Below, in pieces: positions 39,245 to 50,720 of a DNA stretch of 64,000 bases. The notes beneath the pieces were generated by a model. That model was not told the origin of the DNA. It saw only the letters and a list, made by a program, of their open reading frames with translations, and ran no database searches. The DNA lies in assembly GCA_026874595.1 (NCBI GenBank), contig CM049315.1, forward strand, positions 67,651,916 through 67,715,915. The letters are read 5' to 3'. The first letter of the stretch is position 1, and the number at the start of each line of letters is the position of its first letter. This DNA comes from Sipunculus nudus (lineage: Eukaryota > Annelida > Sipuncula > Golfingiida > Sipunculidae). The translations under genes were made by a program, and so were the position numbers.

Positions 39245-40190
39245 CATTTGATAAAAAACGAGGCGAAATTTGACGAGAAATGCTATATAAACACATAATG
39301 TGACTGAGAGTGTCAGACGCTGTCACATGCTGAAAACTATATGTCTGTAGTGTAAAAAATGACAGCATTATAGGCATTTGTTTAAATGGTCCCCTGTTCT
39401 CGTTTGACGACAAAAGGTGCGAGATTTGACGAGATATTCACTTGTGTCACTTTAATCTACTAAAACATCCTGGAACAATAACAAAGTAGACTCTTGTAGC
39501 ATAAAAATAGCCGAGATACAGATATTCGTTTAAAATCTCGAATTTCTCGTTTGGTGGGAGATGATGCGAGATTGGGCGAGATTTGCAATTCATTCATATT
39601 AAGCTCTAAAAAAGCTACCAAATGCAGAAAACAACTGCTCTTTAGCTTAAAAGGTGATCAGGTTATAAGCATTTCTGTGAAATCTCGTAATTTCTCGTTT
39701 GACGAAAAACCGAGCGAGATTTGACGAGATTTGCAACTGAATGACTTAGAACCAAGGGAATGTTGCCTTATGCAAAACACTTGACCCTTGTAGCATAAAT
39801 ATTTACAGAGATAAAAGCCAAAAACATCATGTTTTCAGATTGTCAAGTTTTACCCCAAAATTTGGTAACCATGGTAACCGAAGCACAAGGCTATATGTAC
39901 GAAGGAATAAGGCAATGATCCTAGTTTTAGATGAGACAAAAAAAATTGTTATATGCTTAATATTTTTTTAGATATTGCGAAAAAATGATTAGTTGTGGTG
40001 TTTCCAGTACCACGCCCCCTGGTGGCTTTTTTCGAAAAATGAAAAAACAAGTTCGAGATAATACAGAAAAACAGAAAATATGTCACTTTCAGAATCTTAG
40101 CTGTAAAACTGCCACCTCTAAATCGTATTTAATAAAATCTCGAAAAGTCTCATTTGACGATAAATGGCACGAGATTTTGCGAGACTTGCA
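39245..40190 (+). repeat. degenerate tandem units with 'cgagatttgacgagatt'
   Basis: Three to four units of roughly 180-200 bp repeat 'aaatctcg', 'ttctcgtttgacga', 'gcgagatttgacgagat' and then 'gcagaaaac...ctctttagc'. A related unit is at 37690-37850. Each unit holds the inverted pair AATCTCGT / ACGAGATT. Confidence 0.65.
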
Positions 40191-40567
40191 TTAATTTTGC
40201 ATAGAACCTATAAAACGCTACACAATGCAGAAAACTAGACCTCTCTATCTTAAAAAATGAGAAATTTGGAAGGAAATTTTCGAATTTTCTGATTTTCCCC
40301 CAAAAATACGTTACCATGGTAACCATTGACGGGGAAAATGTGCTAGCACTTGGAAAGCTAACATTAAGAGGAATAAAATGAGCTACAGATTATGCGGCTA
40401 CGATTATTATTGACGAAGATATGAAGAAAATAAAGATTTTAGGTTTTTTGGTGACACTGACCTTGACCTTTGACCGATCATGACCAAAAACAATAGGCTC
40501 CGAGGAGAAAAGATCTTACACTTTTTCTATAAGTTTCAGGACGATTGGTGCAAAATTGTGACCTGTA

Positions 40568-40652
40568 GAGCACAGACAGACAGACAGACAAACAGACAAA
40601 CAGACAAACAGACAAACAGACAAACAGACAAACAGACAAACAAACATACGCA
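40568..40652 (+). repeat. (ACAG)n / (ACAA)n microsatellite
   Basis: Four tandem CAGACAGA-type units are followed by a regular alternation of CAGACAAA. It forms the GAC-type tract directly upstream of the family E 3' hairpins. The 86- to 98-residue open frames across it are artefacts. Confidence 0.92.
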
Positions 40653-40752
40653 AGTGATCAACATGCTTGCCGAATCTTTGATTCCGGCAAGCAACAAACA
40701 GACATACGCAACTGACCAACATGCTTGCCGAAATCTTTGATTCTGGCAAGCA

Positions 40753-42480
40753 ATAAATAATTTTTATTATACATATAATTTTGAGTGATTTTTCTGTTTT
40801 TTTACCAAGCACATCCGAACTGCCTTCGGCAATTAACGGAATGCGTGCATCGTGCTGTCTTAACCTCTAACACTAAGGACTAATGTTCATATGAATAACA
40901 CTTGCTTTCAATGAGGGATTTGACCCACGTGCTTGGTCGGTGGTCAGTAAAAGAGAAAAACACATGTTTCTCGCCTTATGAAATTGAGAGTTCAACCCAG
41001 GAGGATTAATGACAAAACCTAATTCAAGGTCCCAATTTCAGGAACAGGGCTGGGGTGGTGTCAGGGGTCTGAAAATGGGATACGGACCCACTGCATGGAG
41101 TCCTGATGGGTCCGCTTCTGTTACTTACGATGTATGCATATTTCTGTTTCCTTCTTCAGGAACAGTTTCCTTGCAACGTACATTTAATTAATCTTTAATG
41201 TGTTCCTAACATCAACCTATTCTTTATACGTCCAACGATAGAAAGCAGTCAAATATCAACGAAACACTGTATGCCTCCGCGTCTCATTCCGGTTTGCAAT
41301 GTAAACCATCACTGACCAGGTCTTTAAGGTAAACATATCGGGGTATGATTTTTGCCACGAGCACAGCGCCACAAAAAAACAGTAAAAAATTATTTGTACA
41401 TATCGTATTCCAAGAGTATCCCACTAAAAATCTATATTTTCTTTTAACTTTCATAATAAAAAATGAGCCAACATTCAATATCTCAGTAAATATATCTCCC
41501 AAACCGCGGTAAAATGCCCGGTATACCGGGTTTATCAGCTAGTAATCTAATAAAGGTATATGCCTCAAGCATGATGCACAAGTCTAGATATTTAACTGAA
41601 GTAACAAATTTGTAAACCACAACATGTAAGCGCCACTGATATTTCATTGTTGGAAGGCAGATGTACACACTGACAAAATGATCCTGCAACAGTATTTTGA
41701 TCGGGATAAACTCTTAGATAGACTTTAATAATCTTTTTTAGATAACTGGCTACAAGGCCCATATAACCACACGATCAAATCAAATCCATTATTAACCTTC
41801 TCTGTAAATATCTTTTCCAGCAAGTAACCACCACTGGTTCTGCCATCTGATGAAAGAATTTGGAACTATAACACAGGTGGGTCTTGCATTGAGGAAGGGA
41901 ATAAATAGTAATATTTGGAATTGCTTGTTTAAATCATATTCAATGATTGCAAGCAAAAACAACATTTAACTATTTATTCATCATTTATTTTATGTACCTA
42001 TTCTACTTTTTCAACATCTGAAGGAATGCCCCACCATCACTCTAACTGCATATCTGCAGATAACAGTATTATCATCATCATTAATCATTCATGTCAAGAC
42101 TTGATTAATAATCCTTTTATAGTTTAGAGCACAGTGATCATGCTCATTAAGAGCTCCCTACTTGGTGTCACACAAACATTAATGGTGTTCCAGTTAATCA
42201 ATTATATCAATGACTGGTCATTTTCTTTCATTAATTAATCAATTAAATCCATTGCACTTTTGAATACAAGATCATAAATTATCCTAAGAAATCTAAAACT
42301 AACATTAGTAAGAGTTACCTAAAATGAGTTAAGACTAAAACTACTACTATAGATAGTTACAGTGGGTTGGGTGGGTGGGTGACACTTCTGCTAGCAATAA
42401 TTTCTTGAAGTGTCCGCCTTGCTGCAGCTGGCCATCTAATTTAAAACCCACCAGTTCCGAGCCCATATCACCTGACACGT
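40753..42480. other. non-coding, no gene recognised
   Basis: A small hairpin with CGGACCCA and TGGGTCCG arms lies at about 41084-41113. Open frames at 41284-41689 (minus) lack domain or splice support. Approaching 42400 the CpG content rises. Confidence 0.4.
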
Positions 42481-42499
42481 ATGCGCAGACACATGATCA

Positions 42500-42537
42500 G
42501 TCACGTGACCAGTCTCGCGCGAGACTGGTCACGTGAC
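42500..42537. promoter_or_regulatory. 38-bp perfect palindrome with two E-boxes and a TCTCGC core
   Basis: The left half is GTCACGTGACCAGTCTCGC (42500-42518) and the right half is its exact reverse complement. It contains two copies of GTCACGTGAC, matching bHLH-zip (USF/MITF/TFE) sites, around a TCTCGCGCGAGA centre that resembles the TCTCGCGAGA promoter motif of animals. TATGCGCAG just upstream resembles part of an NRF1 site. The local CpG density (about 42475-42555) is far above the surroundings. It could be a (bidirectional) promoter, but no first exon can be linked to it. Confidence 0.5.
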
Positions 42538-42761
42538 CGCGCACCCTGTCCTCGCAAATTTAACCCTAATTAATTAACATCAATTGTAGCACAGAATTAA
42601 AGTTTATCCTTGTGCAATGAATAAGTGCAAAAACCAGGCCATAAACATGAACTCACAGCATGATGTACTAGCTAAGACTGAACGTACCCAGTCAATATTT
42701 TAGGTATAATTCTTTACAACAGATTTCATTTTAATATAGATGGTACATAGAATAACTGATT

Positions 42762-43731
42762 AACTAGATATTTCTTGACACCGCAGGTGCCATAGTATCC
42801 CCAGACAATTAATCCCCCCCTTACGAATAGCCCCCCCCCCCCCCAAACAATTAATATCAGACCACTCTCATAGAAAGGTCACTCTCATAGAAAAGGTCAT
42901 GACCCCAATTTATATATATTACATCCCCTAACCCATGTTTATGTATATGCATAATATGAAAGAAATCTGTCCATTAGTTTTTGACTTATAATGCCCACAG
43001 TACTGTTAAGTGACAATGATGAGGTATTAAACGGCATGAAAACAAGTAAAAGAATAACAGGTGGCGCTACCAGTTTTCGGTACATGACAACAACATCCAA
43101 GATCTTCAGTCAAGTTGATTTTTGGACCAATCTAGCATCCCTTATTGAGATATTAATGATTTTGTGTGATTTTCACCATATATGGCAATATTCAAGGTCA
43201 AGGCCACTCTCATAGGAAAGGTCATGACCTCAATTTAAATAAACATCATCCCAAAACCAATATCTATGTATATCCCTAATATAAAAGAAATCTGTCCATT
43301 AGTTTTTGACTTATAATGCTCACAGTACTGTCAAGTGGCAATTTTGGGGTATTAAAAGGCACGAAAAGCAAGTAAAGAATAATAAGTGGTGCCACCAGTT
43401 TCTTAAACATGACAACCCTATCCATGATCTTCAATCAACTTGATTTTGGGATCAATCCATTCAAGATTTCTTGAGACATTTAAGAATTTGTGTGATTTTC
43501 CCCAAAATTGGACCTATTCAAGGTCAAGGACATTCTCTTAGGAAAGGTCATGACCTCATTTTAAATATGCGTCGTCCTCTCACCCATATCTATACATATA
43601 CCAAGTTTGGTAAAGATCCATGAAACATTTTTTGAGTTATCGCGCCAACAAGATTAAAATATGACGGGGGCGGCGGCAGGACCATCATGAAAACATATAG
43701 TGTCCCCCGACTTTGTCTGGGGATACAATAA
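42762..43731 (+). mobile_element. family C element, copy 1
   Basis: The 5' end is AACTAGATATTTCTTG, then a small hairpin (ACACC-GCA-GGTG, degenerate here), then GTATCCCCAGACAA (42795-42808). The 3' end has the exact inverse TTGTCTGGGGATAC (43713-43726), which also folds against GTGTCCCCCGAC just before it. The core repeats at 325-326 bp and carries AGGTCATGACCC/T at 42894, 43219 and 43545, and GGTGGCGCTACC at 43060. A C-run lies near 42830. No transposase. Confidence 0.75.
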
Positions 43732-44361
43732 TCGATCATCAGTGGTTTTTCTTCTTCCAGCCACTGAACATGATTTTATAACCAATGCATTTATGTATAT
43801 GGCAGACTGATGAATTTGTTGTCAAATATGTCTTCTTTGCATGTGCGTACATTGACTGAAGATTGGCTCTAGCAGGTCATTAACGCCGACAAAACTACTG
43901 TGACATTCCCCCCCCCCATCCGACCCCCCCCAAGGAGTTCCAAGCATAGGAAATCTAGATGTGTTCCATTGTCCTCTCAATGTCAGAAAGAATATAAATC
44001 GTTTTTGTATGCTTAATTAAATACAGCAAGTAAAAAAGATGTATATTTTGTTATTTTAGTAAAATTTGCATAAAGAATAAATGAATTTCAAAATTCTTTT
44101 TTACAAATTTTAAACGTTCCTAGTTCTGTCTGACAATCAATACAGGTGACAATTAAAACCTTCATTTGGTGATGCTAAAACTGTGTGCAAATATTTGAAT
44201 AATTAATGAATTTAAAAAATTCAGTTTAAAAGTTTCATAGGGCACATTTAGCCCTATCAGATAAAACAAAGTGAATTAAAAGAAGTCAAGAAATGAAGAT
44301 GAACATGCATTTTTTATGATTTTGAAAAAAAGTTATCATAAATTTGCATAATTAATTAATT
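43732..44361. other. non-coding spacer
   Basis: AT-rich, with a C-run near 43909-43917. No gene or repeat match was recognised. Confidence 0.4.
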
Positions 44362-46829
44362 CAACAAGGCCTACAGGCCTAATGCAAACCTGTGCATTTG
44401 GAAATACACCAGGTATAATGCTTTAATGCTGGACCATTACTTTTCATGTATATGAACAATGCAAGTACTAAACATTTTGAATAAGTAACAATTACACAAA
44501 CATCACTGCTGAAATTCTGGCATGGGTGCACACAACACAAAAACGATTGTAGCTGGCACCACCAGTCTTGTATACAACGAAGCTATCGGAGATATACACA
44601 TATGCCAATTATCAGACTGATCAATCAAACCCCTCCTGAGAAATAAGCAGGGACACACATTGTGCAAAAATTATTGTAAGTGGCACCACCAGTCTTATAT
44701 ACGACAAAGCTATTCAATATGTATAAATATGCCCAATTTCAGGCTGATATATCAAATTCCTCTGTAGAAATAAGCAGGCACATACACTGTGCAAAAGTCA
44801 ATGTACGTGGCACCACCTGTCTTGTAAATGAGAATACCATCAAAGACGCATAGACAGGTCAAAATATGAGTCCAATACATCAAACTTCCCCAGAGTTTGA
44901 TGCACTGGGCTGACAAGGCTTAGGTGAGTAAGGCAGTTGCCCCTGAGTGACCTGTGACAAATTGCTCCCTCAAGCTACTGCACTGAGTGAACTCTTGACC
45001 TGCACCTGGCTAGACTGAGTGAACGTTTGACCTCTACCTGGCTGCACTGAGTGAACTCTTGACCTGTTGCATAATCTGACACAGTTGGCAGTCTGCCAAA
45101 GCTATAAATAGATTCAGGCTGAACTTTGATGCCAAATATGATGCAGTGAGCAGTCTGCCAAAGCTATAAATAGAATGCAGCTACTGCACTGAGTGAACTT
45201 TTGAACTATACCTGGCTGCACTTCTTCCAATCCTGGCACTGTGCAAAAACTATTTATAGAGCTGACATCATCTTGGCTAATGGCCGACATTAAGGCACTG
45301 GCAATCTGCCAATAGTAAACCAAGTGCTGCCATCTGAACACAAAAGTGGTCCCTACTTGAAATAACTTTGAAATTTATTTTCCCAATAGAAAATGCTTTT
45401 CAGCTGACTTTTTATAAAAGAGAAATCAGGAATATATGTAAAATTATTACGGATGCATACTGAATGCAAAATTAAAATACAGATATATCTCACTGATGGC
45501 TAATTCTTGAATTAAGATGAAGGGATACCAATTATTTATAATCCACGTACAGTTGTCTTTATATAGCCACAGAGAGCTGAATATTCATGATTGTAACATT
45601 GCCTGGTATGATAAATAACTTTAATCATGAATCTACATTTTTTTAAAAGCTTTTAAAAAACTTTCTTGTCAATATTAACCGAAGATAACCTGAAATCTAA
45701 ATGTCTAGTGGCATGATGTAATAGATGCTGATAAACTGGTGCCAGGCTAGATGTAACAGCATCTCACAGCTAACATATATGGTAAAATGACTCAATTCAA
45801 TCTCCATAATTCAGCCAAAAATCATTCATGTGGAACCATAAATGACAATTATTATAAGAATTATTGTAGGAATTATACTTGTAAAATATTTAACAAACTG
45901 GCTTCAGTGGCATCAGTCGAAAAACGTTTCGCAGGTTTATATCTCATATAGGACAATACAGCAAACTGGCTGAGTTCAGCTTCCCGTAACTCAGCCAAAA
46001 AGCACTGAACCAAAACCATTTGAACAAACTTGAATTATCAACATCTGAGAATAATTAATGTGTGAGATTTAAGATTTTGGCCCAGTGGTTTTTATGAAAA
46101 GGATCTTTGTAGCCACTGAGCTAAAATGGGCTTTTATGGCATATGACTAAATTCAGCTTCCCATAACTTAGCCAAAAGTCATTGAAAAGAGACCATTTGA
46201 ACAAACTTCAGAAAGGACTACCCTTTGATCATTTCTGTGCTATATTAAACATTTTGGCCATATGGTTTCAGAGATGAAGTTTTTTGTAGCCCTCAGTGTG
46301 ATACAGGCACTGATGACCCAGTACAAAAAAGGCCGATGCAGGTGGCGCCACCAATACCTCAATTTCAGATATGACCTATGTGACCAACATTGGCATAAAA
46401 TTTGGTGATGATAGCTACAGCCGTTTCTGAGATTTAGATTTTAATATGCTTTTTTGCACAGTTAACAAAGTTCAACCTCCTGTATCTCGGCCAAAAATCA
46501 CCGAACTGGAACCATTCAAACAAACTTGAGAAAGATTGTTCCAGGGATCATTTCTGTGAAATATTGGACAATTTAGTTGGACAGTTTCAGAGAAGAAGAT
46601 TTTTAAAGCTTTTTTAGGTTTTTCCCTATAAAATCTAAGAAAATGCAGTAAGAAAAAAAATAAACAAAATCCCATATAGTTTTTTTGATGACTGATAAAT
46701 TGAAAAAAAAATTGGTGATGCTTGCTCCCGCCGTTTTTGAGATAGCTATGGTTAATGTACAGACGACGCACCACGCACAACAGACGACAGACGACGACGC
46801 ACCGTCGCATAAGCTCACAGGTTGGCTAA
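44362..46829 (+). mobile_element. family B element, copy 2 (uninterrupted)
   Basis: It starts AACAAGGCCTACAGGCCT (palindrome at 44367-44380) followed by GCAAACCTGTG, and ends CACAGGTTGGCTAAAA. It holds the intact target into which family A inserted in copy 1 ('gcacacaacacaaaaacg' at about 44529). Inside are 36-37-bp 'ctgcactgagtgaactcttg' units (44980-45070), about 180-bp 'cataactcagccaaaa' modules, GGTGGCGCCACC at 46341-46352, and a GACGACGCACCACGC tract before the 3' end. Length about 2.47 kb. No coding region. Confidence 0.82.
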
Positions 46830-48230
46830 AAATTCTGTGTAGAAATTTCATAGGCCACATCCAGCCTGATCAGATAAACAGAATCAATATCAGGAATAAA
46901 CAATCTGACAACTGTGGATGGACAACAGATTAGCACTGCAGAAGCTCTGCATCCAGCCATAGGCTATTTTCTGGAAACTTGGACTTCGACAAATTTCACA
47001 CACTTTCTTCAGCCATCGACTTATCAGTTAAAGTGTATTACTGTAAGGGGCATTAATAATGCAGGAATCTTTAACACAACACTCTTGCTGTGTGCCCATT
47101 TATTATTTATAACTAACTACTTTAACACAGTAATGTCGATTTAAAGATGTCAAGTACTTCAGTCATTGTTGATGTACGTTCTGGAAAAACTAGCATATGA
47201 ATGCAATGCCTGCATAATTAAACAATAATGCCAAAAGAGTGTCTCTTATATTTAGAAAACAGTTACTTTAGAATGTCAAAGTTCCCATATGATCAAGAAA
47301 AACTTGTTTTCCACATTCAATATATTTGCAATAAATACATTTTATCCTAGTGGAAAGTAAAACGATGGCAATGTTGGTAGAAGAATCTTTGGAGATCAAG
47401 AATTTCCCAGGAAGACTGAGAATTCTCATTCTCATTAATATAATTTTATTTTAATTCTGTGACAAGAACCTGTATTTGCCATGATTTAAAATGATGGCAA
47501 AAAATCAATGAAAAAAAACAAAGAATTTGATAATATGACACTTATCCCAACCTGCTATAGTACCCTTCTAATTTTATTAACAGAATCTGATTAGCTTAAT
47601 TAGCTTCTTAAAGTTTAAAATTGAGAAAGATGTGTGAAAGAAATTTTTTGATGGTAAAATAAGAGTTAAAACCTTGCATGAAATTTTTCTTGGGAAGAAC
47701 AGGAATCAATTCATACCATATCTTGTTTCTCATTTTCCTTTGGGAAAATGGGAATGCTCATTCTTCTGGGAATTCTCATTCTTCCCAGGATTCTGGATCC
47801 TCCCTGGTTCTCATTCTTCCTCTGACATATACACAAAAGTAACTCACCCGGACTGTTTTCTTATTTAATGCTGAAGACAGTGAATGACCCAGAGAAACAT
47901 CTCACTGACCCTGGCAGCAATAGGTCTGCCTTTGTCCCCATTCAAAAACACCATCAAAACTTCAGTGTCTCCAATTGCCTATAATGGGTGAATGTCATTG
48001 GCTGGAAAGGTCATAGGTCATTCCCAAGTGGAAGAAACAGTGATGGAGAAACAGTGATTATGTAACTGTGTATCACTCTTCCTGTCCATAAAGAAGTCAA
48101 TTTTCAGATGAAACTGGTTTTTGCCAGTTACGTTGTATGGCACTTGATCAGGTACACAGCTTTATCTAAGATAGTTGTCCTCCCACTGCCATATATTTTA
48201 GCAATACAATCTCAGCACTGATGCTCCTAT
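46830..48230. other. non-coding, no gene recognised
   Basis: Around 47400-47830 there are several purine/pyrimidine blocks of the type 'gggaattctcattcttccc'. Open frames at 46914-47144 and 47674-47868 show no family signal. Confidence 0.4.
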
Positions 48231-48425
48231 TAATCATACCTCTGCCAGGAAGGTATAATGTTTTTGCTTTGGTTGGTTGGTTGGTTTGTCTGTCAGTAAC
48301 TTTATGCAAAGAGTTATGAACTGATTTTGAATACTTTTTGTGGAGGCTTATGGTTACATCCACAGGACAATCCATTAAACCGGTTGTGGTAATCTGGACC
48401 ACCATGACAGCTCCTGAATTCAAAA
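48231..48425 (+). mobile_element. dispersed element end with ACCTCTGCC hairpin
   Basis: ACCTCTGCCAGGAAGGTATA followed by TTGGTTGGTTGGTTTGTCTG and 'agagttatgaactgattttg'. It is related to 12564 and 54319. It is probably one end of a MITE-like repeat whose other end is not recognisable. Confidence 0.5.
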
Positions 48426-49029
48426 GACACAGAGCAATTCAAATGTCCACAGTAGAGGCTGTACATTCATAGGCATGAAGGGAGCACTGTTTTAATTGTG
48501 ATATACTAGTGGTGAACCTGTGTTACTGAAGCATATCACTGTGAAACATACAAAAGTCTGATTTAAAGATTCTGGCAGCGATTATGGGCTCAGATTACAT
48601 GAATCTAATCTTTAAGGTACCATTTCTATTTTGCGATACGCCATGGGGCACAAAAATTCATGTCAGGGCATGAGCAATGGCCTAGTTAAATACTGACAAT
48701 ATCAGTCAAATTAGACAATTTAATTTTAAGTACTAGCTTTAAACATATTTATTTTTCTGTATATTTCAGATGCCAAAATTGATAGACAAACTGAAGATAG
48801 TGTTAGAGGGGAAATTATTCAAATACAGATCTATGCATTTTCCATTCATATTTGTTATGTCAAAATGATAGAATAGTTTTCGGAGCTGAGGGTACAAAGT
48901 AAATAAATTCATTATTCCACTTTAGTTTTACTTACTGATACTGAGTAGGACTGATATTTTATAGAAAATGCAAATACACTGAAAGTATACTAGCTACTAT
49001 ATTATATACAAACAAACCACATTGTTGTT
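48426..49029. other. AT-rich non-coding sequence
   Basis: No exon, repeat match or regulatory signal that I can support. Confidence 0.4.
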
Positions 49030-50268
49030 TGTCATTTACTGCACAATTAATCTCCCCCCCCCCCCCCCAATCTTCAGAAGCATATATACTGACACTTGAC
49101 AAGCCACCAAGATTTCTCCAAGTGTGACTTTCATAACCAAGGTCAAAGTCACTAGTCATGAAAAAAGTATCCTATATATCGACAGATTTGACCTTGAAAG
49201 TGAAGGTCAAGGTCACAGATTTTCAAACTCTTTAAACAACTTATCATCTGACTTCTTTCATTTTGATTTTCAGATAGATTATTCTATTGACTTGAGAAAC
49301 AAAATTTTCCCCATATATGGGAATATTAAAGGTCTTGGCCACTCTCATAGGAAAGGTCATGATCCCAATTTTAATAGAACTAATCCTAAAACCTATATTT
49401 ATGTATATACATAATATGATAGAAATCTGTCCATTAGTTTTTTATGCTCACAGTACTGTCAAGTGGCAATTAATGATAGGGGTATTATCATATATACATA
49501 ATATGATAGAAATCTGTCCATTAGTTTTTTATGATCACAGTACTGTCAAGTGGCAATTAATGATAGGGGTATTAAAAGGCTTGAAAGCAAGAAAATGACA
49601 AAAGATGGCACCACCCGTCTCCTGCAGAAGACAAAGCTATCCAAGATCTTCGGTCAATTTGATTTATGGATCAATCCATGCATTCCTTTTTGAGATATTT
49701 ACGATTTTGTGATTTTCACCAAATGTGGAAATATTCAAAGTCAAGGCCACTCTCATCGGAAAGGTCATGACCCCAATTAAAATATATGTCATCCTATAAC
49801 CAATATCTATGTGTATGCATGATATGAAAGAAATCTGTCCATATGTTTTTGACTTAACATGCGCACAGTACTGTCAAGTGGCAATTAATGATGGGGATAT
49901 TAAAAGGCGCAAAAACAAGATTAGGATAAAAGGTGGCGCCACCAGTTGCCAGTACACAACAACGCTATCCAAGATCTTTGGTCAACTTGATTTTTGAATC
50001 AATCAATGCAAGATTTCTTGAGATATTTAATAATTAGTATGATTTTCCCCAAAAATGGACCTATTTAAGGTCAAGTTCACTCTCCTATTAAAGTTCATGA
50101 CTCCATTTTGAACAGGCTTCATCTTCTCACACTTATCTATGCACATGTCAAGTCTGATAAAGATCCAAGAAATATTTTTTAGTTATTGCGCAACAAGATT
50201 TATCCATGGCGGCAATAGGACTGTCATACAACTGTAGTATCCCCCGATTTTGTCTGGGGTTACAATAA
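49030..50268 (+). mobile_element. family C element, copy 2, with an 83-bp internal duplication
   Basis: The 5' end is degraded (ACAATTAATCT, then a 15-base C-run at 49054-49068). The 3' hairpin GTATCCCCCGATTTTGTCTG...GGTTAC is at 50237-50263. Core modules carry AGGTCATGATCC (49354), AGGTCATGACCC (49762) and a decayed one at about 50094, plus GGTGGCGCCACC at 49932-49943. An 83-bp direct duplication at about 49412-49577 lengthens one module from about 325 to 408 bp. Confidence 0.75.
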
Positions 50269-50720
50269 AGATAATGATTTATCATAGTCTTGGAAGAAAC
50301 ATTAGCAGGTCATCTAGTAGTTCTGTATCTCAACCATTGCGTCATGTGCCTCATGATAATACCAGCTAATAGCCATGAGACTAGCTGCTCTGGTGAGAAA
50401 TGAAAACATATCAAAAGTCGTCCACGGTCTTCATCTGATAAAGCCCTGTGTGTGATTGGTGTCTGCCACAGTTCACCTGGGGAACACCACACACAACAAA
50501 GGATCACAAAAGGTGCCTTTTTATAACCTTTGACTCAACACCTTAATTTTGGACAAGTTTAAATAAATTCCTTGCTTGTCCAGATATGCATGAGATATTT
50601 CAGTTTTCTGAATGATGCTACTGGAGTTTTGATTATTTACAGCATTCACACAAACTTTTATAGTACATGACATTCACGCAATAGAATACCAGTAATCCAA
50701 CACTGAATGTGTTTTAACAG
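50269..50720. other. non-coding spacer
   Basis: Separates family C copy 2 from family B copy 4. Nothing was recognised in it. Confidence 0.4.

Larger units (their letters stand above)
38169..40752 (+). mobile_element. family E element, copy 2, with terminal hairpins
   Basis: The 5' end repeats copy 1 exactly: CTAGA, CGACCAGAGGTCG (38174-38186), GCTTGCCGG (38190-38198). The core includes two units with AATATGACAGAGTCCCC (about 38518 and 38738), then degenerate units built on 'cgagatttgacgagatt' (39245-40190). TGACCTTGACCTTTGACC is at 40458-40475. After a GACAGACAAACAGAC microsatellite come two hairpins with CCGGCAAGC or TGGCAAGC arms (40665-40692 and 40723-40751). The open frame at 39076-39273 lies inside and is probably chance. 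Confidence 0.65.

Noticed and set aside
39076-39273. 65-residue frame with a hydrophobic N-terminus resembling a signal peptide
   Set aside because: Lies inside a family E repeat; no splice or promoter support. Hydrophobicity alone is not enough.
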